Below, piece by piece: positions 8,644 to 16,249 of a stretch of 64,000 nucleotides of DNA. The stretch comes from JBBRYB01 sp038238115 (GTDB lineage Bacteria; Actinomycetota; Actinomycetes; Propionibacteriales; Nocardioidaceae), in contig JBBRYB010000008.1 in the NCBI GenBank assembly GCA_038238115.1, positions 62,001 to 126,000 on the forward strand. Reading direction: 5' to 3'. Below the pieces are notes generated by a model that was not told the origin of the DNA, made no database searches, and was given only the letters and a program-made list of their open reading frames with translations. The position numbers were made by a program, and so were the translations under genes. Position 1 is the stretch's first letter; each line of letters begins with the position of its first letter.

Positions 8644-9501
8644 ATGGGCGCGGCACTCGGGCTGACGGCTGGGATCGGTTTCCTGCTCATCTGGACAGCG
8701 CTGATGCGGCCGTCGACGACACCGAACCGCCGGCGCGCCATGACCGGGCGTGTGGAGGAGATGCTCATGACGGCCGGCGTGACCGGCGTCTCGCCCGCCG
8801 GTCTGTGGTGGCTTTGCGCGCTGAGCGGCGTCGTTGCGGGCGTGGCAGTCCTCGCTGTCTCGAAGACCGCCCCCGTCGCGGTAGCCTTCGCGTTGATCGC
8901 GGCAGGTGCGCCGGTCGCCCTCGTCAAGGGACGGGTACGCCGACGACGCCGTGAACTGGCCGAGGTCTGGCCGGAGGCGGTCGACAACCTCGCATCGGCC
9001 GTCCGTGCCGGCCTGTCCTTGCCCGAGGCGCTCACCCAACTCGGCGAGCGTGGCCCGGTCCCGTTGCGTGAACCGTTCACGGCGTTCGGCCGTGACTACC
9101 TCGCCACCGGGAGGTTCGCGGACTGTCTCGAGCGGTTGAAGGACCACCTCGCCGACCCGGTCGGAGACCGTGTCGTCGAGGCGCTGAGAATCGCCCGTGA
9201 GGTCGGAGGCGGCGACCTCGGCCGCATGCTGCGAGCCCTGTCGAGGTTCCTGCGTGACGACGCGAGGACCCGTTCGGAGCTCGAGGCGCGGCAGGCCTGG
9301 GTCGTCAACGGTGCCCGGTTGGCGGCCGGCTCTCCATGGGCGGTTCTCCTGGCGCTGTCGCTTCAGCCGGAGGTCATCGGTCGCTACCGCTCGACCGCGG
9401 GGGTTGTCGTGCTCGGCATCGGTGCAGCGACCTGCTTCGTCGCGTACAAGCTGATGGTGCGCCTCGGGCGGCTGCCTGAGGAACGACGGGTGCTGACATG
9501 A
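8644..9501 (+). CDS. tadB: Flp pilus assembly membrane protein TadB (T2SS F-like)
   Basis: A 285-aa inner-membrane protein that starts one base after the tadA stop with GAGGAGG upstream. Two N-terminal transmembrane segments lie near residues 5-22 and 54-95. The cytoplasmic T2SSF helical domain (about 110-235) contains R-A-G-L-S-L-P-E-A-L, typical of the family. One or two C-terminal transmembrane helices follow (about 238-275). It should form the platform that couples TadA to pilin polymerisation. It overlaps tadC by four bases. Confidence 0.9.
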   Translation: MGAALGLTAGIGFLLIWTALMRPSTTPNRRRAMTGRVEEMLMTAGVTGVSPAGLWWLCALSGVVAGVAVLAVSKTAPVAVAFALIAAGAPVALVKGRVRRRRRELAEVWPEAVDNLASAVRAGLSLPEALTQLGERGPVPLREPFTAFGRDYLATGRFADCLERLKDHLADPVGDRVVEALRIAREVGGGDLGRMLRALSRFLRDDARTRSELEARQAWVVNGARLAAGSPWAVLLALSLQPEVIGRYRSTAGVVVLGIGAATCFVAYKLMVRLGRLPEERRVLT

Positions 9502-10436
9502 GTATGGTGCTGTCGGGCGCCCTGCTGGGGCTGGCTCTCGGGATCGGCCTGGTCATCGTCGTGCGGCTGCTGGCGTCGCGGCGGCCGAGCCTCGACAGTC
9601 GGGTGCTGCCCTACGTCCGCGACGTCCCGACCGCCAGCCCGGCGTGGCGTCCCATCGCCATGTCAGGTCGCCCCTTGTCGGCCCTCGTGGCTTTGCTGCG
9701 GCCCCTGCTCGAGCGTGGCGCGGATCGACTGGAACGGGTCCTGGGTGGCCGCGAGTCGGTTCGGCGGCGGCTCGAACGGGCCGGGTCAGCCGCGACGGTC
9801 GAGGAGTTCCGCGTCGTCCAGGTGCTGTGGGGCCTGGGCGGCTTCGCGGTGGCGCTGGTCTTCGGCGTGCTCGGCCCGGCCCGTCAGCCGGGCAGGGCCC
9901 TGCCTTGGCTGCTGATCTGCGCCGGCGCCGCGATGCTGGCGATCCTGGCCCGCGACAGCGTGCTGAGCCGCCAGGTCAGCCGGCGGGAGGAGCAGGTGCT
10001 CTCCGAGTTCCCGGTCGTGGCAGACCTGCTCGCGCTGGCCGTGGCCGCGGGTGAAGGACCCATCGGCGCGCTGGACCGGGTTGTGTCGAGCTGTCGCGGC
10101 GCGTTACCCGACGACCTGTCCGTCGTTCTCGCCCAGTCCCGAACCGGCGTGCCCATCAGCTCGGCGCTCGACTCGTTGGCGCAGCGCAGCGGACTCGCCA
10201 TCGTGTCGCGGTTCGCCGAGGGCTTCGCGGTGGCGATCGAGCGTGGGACGCCCCTGGTCGACGTCCTCACCGCGCAGTCGGCCGATGTGCGCGAAGCATC
10301 CAAGCGGGCGTTGATCGAGACGGGGGCGCGCAAGGAGGTGGCCATGATGGTGCCGGTCGTCTTCCTCATCATGCCCGTCACCTTGCTCTTCGCATTCTTT
10401 CCCGGCGTTGTCGGACTCAACCTGCTGGCGCCATAG
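9498..10436 (+). CDS. tadC: Flp pilus assembly membrane protein TadC (T2SS F-like)
   Basis: A 312-aa paralogue-like partner of TadB. It has an N-terminal transmembrane helix (about 3-22), two helices near 110-150, a T2SSF cytoplasmic domain with V-A-A-G-E-G-P-I-G-A-L and R-T-G-V-P-I-S-S-A-L segments, and a C-terminal hydrophobic pair with VPVVFLIMPVTLLFAFFPG. The gene overlaps tadB by ATGA. With TadB it probably makes the inner-membrane platform of the Flp pilus. Confidence 0.9.
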   Translation: MSMVLSGALLGLALGIGLVIVVRLLASRRPSLDSRVLPYVRDVPTASPAWRPIAMSGRPLSALVALLRPLLERGADRLERVLGGRESVRRRLERAGSAATVEEFRVVQVLWGLGGFAVALVFGVLGPARQPGRALPWLLICAGAAMLAILARDSVLSRQVSRREEQVLSEFPVVADLLALAVAAGEGPIGALDRVVSSCRGALPDDLSVVLAQSRTGVPISSALDSLAQRSGLAIVSRFAEGFAVAIERGTPLVDVLTAQSADVREASKRALIETGARKEVAMMVPVVFLIMPVTLLFAFFPGVVGLNLLAP

Positions 10437-10463
10437 CCGGCCCGCACCAAGGAGGCGCACCCC

Positions 10464-10634
10464 ATGAAGCTGCACTCTGGGCCCCGAACCCGATGGCGTC
10501 GCGATGAACGAGGCGACGTGCCCGGGTGGGTGATGATCACCGTCATGACGATCGTGATCGCCTCGGCGATCCTGGTCATCTTCCAGGACCGGGTCACGAC
10601 GTTTCTCCAAGACACCCTCAACCAATACATGTAG
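10464..10634 (+). CDS. Flp pilin-like small membrane peptide of the tad cluster
   Basis: A 56-aa protein preceded by AAGGAGG at 10449-10455. A basic N terminus leads to the sequence D-E-R-G-D-V-P-G-W, then a single hydrophobic helix (about residues 20-41) and a short polar tail. This basic leader, glycine and hydrophobic helix layout is that of Flp-type prepilins and of the small conserved peptide between tadC and tadE in actinobacteria. The peptidase site is not certain because the classical G/E-Y motif is absent. It is likely the pilus subunit or a minor pilin. Confidence 0.8.
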   Translation: MKLHSGPRTRWRRDERGDVPGWVMITVMTIVIASAILVIFQDRVTTFLQDTLNQYM

Positions 10635-10642
10635 GTCTGCAC

Positions 10643-11092
10643 GTGGCCGCACATCAAGGCCGTGGATCACACCGAGGCCGTGGATCGCAGCGAGGCCGTG
10701 GATCACACCGAAGTCGGGCGTCGCAGCGAGGCTCGGCGATCACCGACTTCGCGCTGGTCTCCGTCGTCCTCGTGCCACTGTTCTTCGGCGTCTTGCAGCT
10801 TGCCCTGATCTGGCACGTGAAGACGACGCTCATCTCGGCGGCCGCGGAGGGGGCTCGCTACGGCGCTGCGTACGACAAGACGAGCACCGACGGTGCGAGC
10901 CGCACGGCGGCCGTCATCGATGAGACGTTCGGCTCGCGGCTCTCGGACCGGGTGTCCGCACGCGAGACGTCCATCGACGGACAAGCGGCCGTCGAGGTTG
11001 AGGTCTCCGCTGACGTTCCCGTGCTGGCCTTCTGGGGTCCGACGGTGAGCGTCGACGTGCGTGGGCACGCGATCAAGGAGATCCTTCCCTGA
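10643..11092 (+). CDS. TadE-like minor pilin
   Basis: About 149 aa from a GTG at 10643, chosen because it is the first usable start after the previous stop; the ribosome site is weak. The N terminus is a low-complexity basic repeat (GRGSHR/GRGSQR units). It is followed by G-S-A-I-T-D-F-A-L-V and a hydrophobic helix near residues 34-56, the TadE signature. The region after it contains A-A-A-E-G-A-R-Y-G-A, also typical of TadE. It probably serves as a pseudopilin initiating or capping the Flp pilus. The stop overlaps the next ATG. Confidence 0.8.
   Translation: MAAHQGRGSHRGRGSQRGRGSHRSRASQRGSAITDFALVSVVLVPLFFGVLQLALIWHVKTTLISAAAEGARYGAAYDKTSTDGASRTAAVIDETFGSRLSDRVSARETSIDGQAAVEVEVSADVPVLAFWGPTVSVDVRGHAIKEILP
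10657..10728 (+). repeat. Four 18-bp tandem repeats inside the TadE-like gene
   Basis: Four 18-bp units (10657-10674, 10675-10692, 10693-10710, 10711-10728) built on AGGCCGTGGATCACACCG. They encode six-residue G-R-G-S-H/Q-R repeats in the basic leader, ahead of the transmembrane helix. Units 1 and 3 are identical, unit 2 differs by 2 bases, and unit 4 is more diverged. Confidence 0.85.
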
Positions 11093-11676
11093 TGGGCAGT
11101 TCCCAGATGAGCCGCCCGGGTCGGCTGCGCCCGGGTCACTCGTGTCCCGGCCTAGCCCCTGCCTGTCGACCCCCTGCCTGTCGACCCCCTGCCTGTCGAC
11201 CCCGTCCCAAGCGGACCTATCCCAGCCGGCTTAGGCCCTCGCGCCGTCGCGAGACAGGCTCGGCGCTGATCGAGCTGACCTGGCTCGGGCTGTTGCTCAT
11301 CATCCCGCTGGTATACGCCGTCATCTCGATCATCACCGTGCAGCGCTCGGCCTTCGGTGCGACCGAGGCGGTCCGCGCCGCAGGACGTGCGTATGTCCTG
11401 GCGCCAGACGTCCCGACCGCCAATCAGCGGGCCTACGACGCTGCCCGCCTCGCCATGCGAGACCAAGGACTCGCCCTCGACCCGGCGGACCTGGTCATCA
11501 CCTGCCGCCCAATGCCGCAGTCATGCCTGCAGCCAGGTTCGACCGTCCAGGTCTCACTCGCCCTTGAGGTCGCGCTGCCTCTCGTGCCGACCCTGCTCGG
11601 CCAGTCAGCAGCGAGCATCTCCGTCGACACGTCGCACACCGAGGGGTACGGCGTCTACCGCGAGGCGGGTCAGTGA
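11092..11676 (+). CDS. TadE/TadF-like pilus assembly protein
   Basis: A 194-aa protein whose ATG overlaps the previous TGA. The long basic Pro/Arg-rich leader (residues 1-53) contains three C-R-P-P-A repeats. Then comes E-T-G-S-A-L-I-E-L-T-W and a hydrophobic helix (about 58-79), the TadE/F signature. The C-terminal part contains paired cysteines in the TCRPMPQSC segment. It is probably a membrane-anchored pseudopilin acting with the preceding TadE-like protein. True translation may begin later in the leader. Confidence 0.78.
   Translation: MGSSQMSRPGRLRPGHSCPGLAPACRPPACRPPACRPRPKRTYPSRLRPSRRRETGSALIELTWLGLLLIIPLVYAVISIITVQRSAFGATEAVRAAGRAYVLAPDVPTANQRAYDAARLAMRDQGLALDPADLVITCRPMPQSCLQPGSTVQVSLALEVALPLVPTLLGQSAASISVDTSHTEGYGVYREAGQ
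11156..11200 (+). repeat. Three perfect 15-bp tandem repeats in a pilus gene leader
   Basis: CCCCTGCCTGTCGAC is repeated exactly at 11156-11170, 11171-11185 and 11186-11200. The repeats encode A/P-C-R-P-P units in the N-terminal leader of the TadE/F-like gene. Their perfect identity suggests recent expansion. Confidence 0.9.
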
Positions 11677-12131
11677 AGCGTGTCGCCCGCACCCGAGTCC
11701 CGCGTCGCAGCCCTTCCGAGCGTGGCCAGATCACCGCGATGCTGGTCATCTTCTCCATCTGCCTGCTCATCGCGATCATCGCAGTCACTGACATTTCCGC
11801 CAGCTACCTGCGCCGGCAGGCCGCGACGTCACTCGCCGACGGTGCAGCGCTCTCCGCGTCGGACGCCGCAGCGGCCGCGAGCGTCTACGACGGCCCGCCC
11901 GAGGCGTTCGTAACCCTCGACCAGCAGGCGGCGACCGAAGCAGTGGACAGCTACCTGCAGCAGACCGGCGCCTACGCCGACTACCCGGGTCTCCAATTGG
12001 ATGTGGTCGTCGACGCTCACACGGTGCGGATCTACCTGTCGATGCCCTACGAGTTGCCGATCTCGATGCCCGGCGTCGACGACTCCACCACGATCCACAG
12101 CTCCGGGTCAGCCGTCATGCCCATCTACTGA
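11673..12131 (+). CDS. TadG-like (Flp pilus assembly, TadE/G N-terminal domain) protein
   Basis: A 152-aa protein with a GTG start overlapping the previous stop. E-R-G-Q-I-T-A-M leads into a transmembrane helix (about 20-42), followed by R-R-Q-A-A-T-S-L-A-D-G-A-A-L-S-A-S-D-A-A. That is the hallmark of the Tad-like Flp pilus assembly domain (TadG N terminus). There is no von Willebrand domain, so it is a short TadG form. It is the last gene of the cluster. No prepilin peptidase gene is seen in the window. Confidence 0.8.
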   Translation: MKRVARTRVPRRSPSERGQITAMLVIFSICLLIAIIAVTDISASYLRRQAATSLADGAALSASDAAAAASVYDGPPEAFVTLDQQAATEAVDSYLQQTGAYADYPGLQLDVVVDAHTVRIYLSMPYELPISMPGVDDSTTIHSSGSAVMPIY

Positions 12132-12165
12132 CTGCTCCGGACACGCCAGCGCCATGCCGACCCGC

Positions 12166-12390
12166 TCACGGCTCGTAACGTTTCTGCAGCGCCGTCCCGA
12201 CCGTGGTCGTGGATCGGCTGTCAAAGAGGTTGGTGCACACGTGTGTCACGAGTGCTGCCCATGAGGCCGCGGGCTGGGCTGGATCGCCGCCGTCGTTGCT
12301 CGGCTCGTGATGGAAGGTCGCGATGACGGGCCTGGCGTACGCCGCAAAAAAAGCGCCTCGCCCGCACCGGATGTCTGCGTCATAGGTTCC
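12166..12390 (-). pseudogene. Antisense remnant of a GH26-like glycoside hydrolase
   Basis: On the minus strand an open segment reads G-T-Y-D-A-D-I-R, then A-Y-A-R-P-V-I-A-T-F-H-H-E-P-S-N-D and A-S-W-A-A-L-V-T-H-V. The Y-D-x-x-I-R, R-P-V-x-x-x-F-H-H-E-P and W-x-x-x-x-x-H-V spacing matches the catalytic region of GH26-like mannanases, where the HHEP Glu is the general acid. The rest of the domain and a start are missing, so it is a fragment. It fills most of the 357-bp gap between tadG and paaA. Confidence 0.45.
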
Positions 12391-12447
12391 GGACGCCACA
12401 GGAGCCCTGCTGCCGGCGACTGAGCCGGTGTTACACATATGGCGCAG

Positions 12448-12477
12448 ACGTGCGGTGTGAGTGTTATAACGTGCGGT
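12448..12477 (+). promoter_or_regulatory. Direct repeats and -10 element ahead of paaA
   Basis: ACGTGCGGT occurs at 12448-12456 and again at 12469-12477, 21 bp apart, about two helical turns. A TATAAC hexamer (12465-12470) sits between and overlaps the second copy, 19 bp before the paaA ATG. The arrangement fits a promoter with a repeat-type operator. No paa regulator gene is nearby. Confidence 0.4.
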
Positions 12478-12488
12478 ACGCTGGAACC

Positions 12489-13502
12489 ATGGACGGAAAC
12501 GACTCCGGGGCACCCGAGCAGCAGATTGCTCAGCGTGAGACCACGCCGATCGACGCTCGTCGCCTGGAGGAGGACTTCCAGGCAATCATCGACGGCGACG
12601 GCCGTGTCGAGCCGCGAGACGCAATGCCCGAGACCTACCGGAAGAACCTGATCCGCCAGATCGCCCAGCACGCCCACTCCGAGATCATCGGGATGCAGCC
12701 CGAAGGCAACTGGATCAGCCGCGCTCCCAGCCTGCGCCGCAAGGCGATCTTGATGGCGAAGGTGCAGGACGAGGCCGGACACGGCCTTTACCTCTACGCC
12801 GCCGCCGAGACGCTCGGCGCCGACCGCGCGGACCTCCTCGACATGCTTCACAACGGGCGCCAGAAGTACTCCTCGATCTTCAACTACCCGACGCTGACCT
12901 GGGCCGACATGGGCGCGATCGGCTGGCTCGTCGACGGGGCGGCCATCGTCAACCAGGTGCCACTGTGCCGGTGCTCCTACGGTCCGTACGCCCGCGCCAT
13001 GGTCCGGGTGTGCAAGGAGGAGTCGTTCCACCAGCGCCAGGGCTTCGAGATCCTCAACACGTTGTCCCACGGCAGCGTCGCCCAGCACGCGATGGCCCAG
13101 GACGCGGTCGACCGCTGGTGGTGGCCGAGCCTGATGATGTTCGGCCCACCCGACGCCGACTCGCCCAACTCCGCACAGTCGATGGCGTGGGGCATCAAGC
13201 GGTTCAGCAACGACGACCTGCGCCAGCGGTTCGTCGACATGACGGTCCCGCAGGCCGAGGCGCTCGGACTCACCATCCCCGACCCTGAGCTCGCCTGGAA
13301 CGAGGAGCGCGGCCGCTTCGACTTCGGCGCGATCGACTTCACTGAGCTGTTCGATGTGATCAAGGGCAACGGGCCGTGCAACGCTCAGCGCATGCAGCAC
13401 CGCCGCCAAGCCCACGAGGACGGCGCCTGGGTGCGTGACGCGGCTGCCGCCTATGCCGCCAAACGTCGTACGCCGTCGACCGTCTCCGAGCCCGCCGCAT
13501 GA
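12489..13502 (+). CDS. paaA: 1,2-phenylacetyl-CoA epoxidase catalytic subunit PaaA
   Basis: A 337-aa bacterial diiron monooxygenase subunit, the usual length for actinobacterial PaaA. The ferritin-like carboxylate bridge ligands are visible as Glu95-x-x-His98 (Q-D-E-A-G-H-G) and Glu178-x-x-His181 (K-E-E-S-F-H-Q). With PaaB, C and E it epoxidises the ring of phenylacetyl-CoA, the first step of aerobic phenylacetate breakdown. First gene of paaABCDE, with 4-bp overlap to paaB. ATG 12489 aligns with the family start. The later pathway genes (paaG, paaZ, paaK) are not in the window. Confidence 0.96.
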   Translation: MDGNDSGAPEQQIAQRETTPIDARRLEEDFQAIIDGDGRVEPRDAMPETYRKNLIRQIAQHAHSEIIGMQPEGNWISRAPSLRRKAILMAKVQDEAGHGLYLYAAAETLGADRADLLDMLHNGRQKYSSIFNYPTLTWADMGAIGWLVDGAAIVNQVPLCRCSYGPYARAMVRVCKEESFHQRQGFEILNTLSHGSVAQHAMAQDAVDRWWWPSLMMFGPPDADSPNSAQSMAWGIKRFSNDDLRQRFVDMTVPQAEALGLTIPDPELAWNEERGRFDFGAIDFTELFDVIKGNGPCNAQRMQHRRQAHEDGAWVRDAAAAYAAKRRTPSTVSEPAA

Positions 13503-13882
13503 GCGCCGCTCCTGAAACGTCCGACCTCACCGCGGAAGGCGGCCACGGTGCCGTCCCGGTGACGGGTGTGCCCTCCGAGCAGGAGCCCGACGCGGCTGCG
13601 CGACGCGAGTGGCCCCTGTGGGAGGTGTTCGTGCGGGCGAGGCGGGGACTCAGCCACGTCCACGCCGGCAGCCTGCATGCGCCCGACGCGGAGATGGCCC
13701 TGCGCAATGCCCGAGACATCTACACGCGGCGCCAGGAGGGCGTGTCGATCTGGGTCGTGGAGGCCGACGACATCACGGCGACGAGTCCCGACGAGAAGGA
13801 CAGCTTCTTCGACCCGGCTGCCGACAAGATCTACCGCCACCCGACGTTCTACGACGTCCCCGAGGGCGTTGAGCACCTGTGA
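13499..13882 (+). CDS. paaB: 1,2-phenylacetyl-CoA epoxidase subunit PaaB
   Basis: A 127-aa small subunit. The conserved core runs from W-P-L-W-E-V-F-V-R-A-R-R-G-L-S-H-V-H-A-G-S (about residues 39-59) through A-P-D-A-E-M-A-L-R-N-A-R-D and ends with the F-F-D-P-A-A-D-K-x-Y-R-H-P-x-F-Y block. It bridges PaaAC dimers in the epoxidase. The N-terminal 35 residues are longer and more acidic than usual. ATGA overlaps on both sides show tight translational coupling. Confidence 0.96.
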   Translation: MSAAPETSDLTAEGGHGAVPVTGVPSEQEPDAAARREWPLWEVFVRARRGLSHVHAGSLHAPDAEMALRNARDIYTRRQEGVSIWVVEADDITATSPDEKDSFFDPAADKIYRHPTFYDVPEGVEHL

Positions 13883-14673
13883 CTCCTGAGTTGTCGGACC
13901 CGCAGAAGCAGCCGGCCACGCCGGCGCCCGACCGGATGGCGTATGTGCTGCGGCTGGCCGACGACGCGCTCATCCACGCGCAACGCATGGGGGAGTGGAT
14001 CGCCGCGGCCCCACAGCTCGAGGAGGACGTGGCTCTCGGCAACATCGCCCTCGACCTGCTGGGCCAGGCCCGCGCACTGCTCACGTATGCCGGCGAAGTG
14101 GAGGGTGCGGGGCGTGACGAGGATGCGCTTGCCTACCACCGAGACGAGCGGGACTTCCTCAACGCCCAGATCTTCGAGTTGCCCAATGGGGACTTCGGCT
14201 TCACCATCGCCCGGTTGCTCGTCACGTCCACCTACCAGTGGGAGCTCTACTCGCGGCTCCAGTCCTCCGGCGACCCGACGCTTGCGGCGATAGCAGCGAA
14301 GGCGGTCAAGGAGGTCGACTACCACCGCGACCACGCCACTCAGTGGGCGCTCCGGCTCGGCGACGGCACCGACGAGTCGCACCGGCGGATGCAGAGCGGT
14401 CTGGACGACCTCTGGCCGTATGTGCCCGAGCTGTTCGAGACCGACATCCTCGTCGGCTCCCTGTCCGACGAGGGCATCGCCGTCGACCCGGCTCTGCTTG
14501 GCGAGCCGGTGTTCGGGTACGTCGGTCAGGTGCTTAACGAAGCCACCCTGACCCGACCGCAGACCCACGTCCGTCATACCGGCGGTCGGCGGGGTGTGCA
14601 TACCGAGCAGTTCGGCTACCTGCTCGCCGAGATGCAGCACCTGGTCAGGTCACACCCGGGGTCGCGCTGGTGA
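13879..14673 (+). CDS. paaC: 1,2-phenylacetyl-CoA epoxidase structural subunit PaaC
   Basis: A 264-aa ferritin-fold partner of PaaA, starting at a GTG that overlaps the paaB stop. The segment L-G-N-I-A-L-D-L-L-G-Q-A-R (about 53-65) and K-E-V-D-Y-H-R-D-H-A (about 149-158) are conserved in PaaC. It lacks a functional diiron centre in characterised homologues and stabilises PaaA. The stop overlaps paaD. Confidence 0.95.
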   Translation: MTPELSDPQKQPATPAPDRMAYVLRLADDALIHAQRMGEWIAAAPQLEEDVALGNIALDLLGQARALLTYAGEVEGAGRDEDALAYHRDERDFLNAQIFELPNGDFGFTIARLLVTSTYQWELYSRLQSSGDPTLAAIAAKAVKEVDYHRDHATQWALRLGDGTDESHRRMQSGLDDLWPYVPELFETDILVGSLSDEGIAVDPALLGEPVFGYVGQVLNEATLTRPQTHVRHTGGRRGVHTEQFGYLLAEMQHLVRSHPGSRW

Positions 14674-15167
14674 GCACGCTGATGACAAGCCTCCGTGACG
14701 AGCAGGTGAGGGCGATCGTGGCCCAGGTGCTCGACCCCGAGGTCCCGGTGCTGACCATCGAGGACCTCGGCATCTTGCGCGGCGTTTCGGTTGACGCCCA
14801 AGGACACGTCGAGGTGACGATCACGCCGACGTACTCCGGTTGTCCGGCCATGGACGCCATCAGGACCGACGTCACTGAGGCGCTTGCAGCCAGCGGGTTC
14901 CACGATGTCGACGTTCGGCTCGTGCTGTCGCCCGCGTGGACGACGGACTGGATGAGTGACGAGGGCAAGCGGAAGCTGCTCGACTACGGGATCGTCCCGC
15001 CGCGGCCGCGTGGTGACGGTCCGGTCATGATCTCGCTGTCGCTGCAGTGCCCGCAATGCGGGTCGCCCGACACCCGCGAGCTGAGCCGCTTCGGCTCGAC
15101 CGCCTGCAAGGCGCTGTGGGCGTGCAACGCCTGCCTCGAGCCGTTCGACCATTTCAAGGCGATCTGA
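14670..15167 (+). CDS. paaD: PaaD, maturation factor of phenylacetyl-CoA epoxidase (DUF59)
   Basis: A 165-aa protein with an N-terminal MIP18/DUF59 domain (D-P-E-V-P-V-L-T-I-E-D-L-G at about 24-36; T-Y-S-G-C-P-A-M-D at about 54-62). The C-terminal zinc-ribbon-like part has C-P-Q-C and C-N-A-C pairs. It is thought to assist Fe-S or diiron assembly in the epoxidase. The GTG start overlaps the paaC stop; paaE follows after two bases. Confidence 0.94.
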   Translation: MSTLMTSLRDEQVRAIVAQVLDPEVPVLTIEDLGILRGVSVDAQGHVEVTITPTYSGCPAMDAIRTDVTEALAASGFHDVDVRLVLSPAWTTDWMSDEGKRKLLDYGIVPPRPRGDGPVMISLSLQCPQCGSPDTRELSRFGSTACKALWACNACLEPFDHFKAI

Positions 15168-15169
15168 GC

Positions 15170-16249
15170 GTGTCCGCCGCACGGCACGGGGCCTACCACG
15201 CGCTGCGCGTCTCTGAAGTGACGCCGCTCACCGACGAAGCGGTCTGCATCAGCTTCGACGTTCCGCCGGGGCTCGCAGCCGACTACGACTTCATCCAAGG
15301 CCAGCATGTGACGGTGCGCACGTCGATGGCCGGAGACGACGTGCGCCGCAGCTACTCCATCTGCGCTCCGGCGAAGTCGGGCTCGCTACGTATCGGCGTG
15401 AAGGTGCTGCCCGGCGGGCACTTCTCCGGCTTCGCGGCCGGAGACCTGGCCGTCGGCGACGCGCTCGACGTGATGACGCCGACCGGGCGCTTCTACACGC
15501 CGCTCGATCATGACAGCGAGAAGCACTACTGCGCGATCGCGGCCGGCAGCGGTATCACGCCAATCCTGTCCATCGTCGCCACGAGCCTGGCCCTGGAGCC
15601 CAAGAGCTCTGTCACGCTCATCTACGCGAACCGGACGAGCCGCAGCGTGATGTTTCTGGAAGAGCTCGAGGACCTCAAGAACCGTTATCCGGGACGGTTC
15701 CAGCTGATCCACGTGTTCAGCCGCGAACCACAAGACGCCGAGCTACTGTCGGGTCGCCTCGACGCCGCCCGGCTCACCAAGATCAACGAGACGCTCGTGC
15801 CGATCGAAACGGTCGACGACTGGTTCCTGTGCGGGCCGTTCGAGATGGTAGTCGCCCTGCGAGATGCGCTGATCGAGCAGGGCGTGGACGTGCACCACGT
15901 GCACACCGAGCTCTTCCACGTGGAGACGAAGCCACCGCAGCGGCGTACGACGATCGCCGACAGCGACGACGGCGCCGACGTGACGATCAACCTCGACGGG
16001 CGCCAGTCGACGTTCAAGCTCATGGGCAATGACGTGTCCGTCCTGGAAGCGGCGCTCGCGGTTCGCCCCGACGCGCCGTTTGCCTGCCGGGGCGGCGTGT
16101 GCGGCACCTGCCGGGCGCAGGTCCTCGAGGGCGCGGTCGAGATGGACAGCAACTATGCGCTCGAGCCAGAGGAGATCGAGAAGGGGTACGTCCTCACCTG
16201 CCAGAGCCACCCCACCACGCCGCGGCTGCGGGTCGACTTCGACGCGTAA
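15170..16249 (+). CDS. paaE: PaaE, NAD(P)H reductase of phenylacetyl-CoA epoxidase
   Basis: A 359-aa electron-transfer subunit. Domains in order: FAD-binding barrel with R-R-S-Y-S-I-C (about residues 59-65), NAD(P)-binding domain with A-A-G-S-G-I-T-P (about 120s) and C-G-P-F-E-M, then a plant-type 2Fe-2S ferredoxin with Cys306, Cys311, Cys314 and Cys344. It passes electrons from NADPH to the PaaA diiron site. I chose GTG 15170, two bases after the paaD stop. Its TAA (16247-16249) lies in the first unit of a tandem repeat array. Confidence 0.95.
   Translation: MSAARHGAYHALRVSEVTPLTDEAVCISFDVPPGLAADYDFIQGQHVTVRTSMAGDDVRRSYSICAPAKSGSLRIGVKVLPGGHFSGFAAGDLAVGDALDVMTPTGRFYTPLDHDSEKHYCAIAAGSGITPILSIVATSLALEPKSSVTLIYANRTSRSVMFLEELEDLKNRYPGRFQLIHVFSREPQDAELLSGRLDAARLTKINETLVPIETVDDWFLCGPFEMVVALRDALIEQGVDVHHVHTELFHVETKPPQRRTTIADSDDGADVTINLDGRQSTFKLMGNDVSVLEAALAVRPDAPFACRGGVCGTCRAQVLEGAVEMDSNYALEPEEIEKGYVLTCQSHPTTPRLRVDFDA

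Noticed and set aside
12246..13415. 389-codon minus-strand frame opposite paaA
   Set aside because: It is antisense to a well-supported paaA gene and has no family features.
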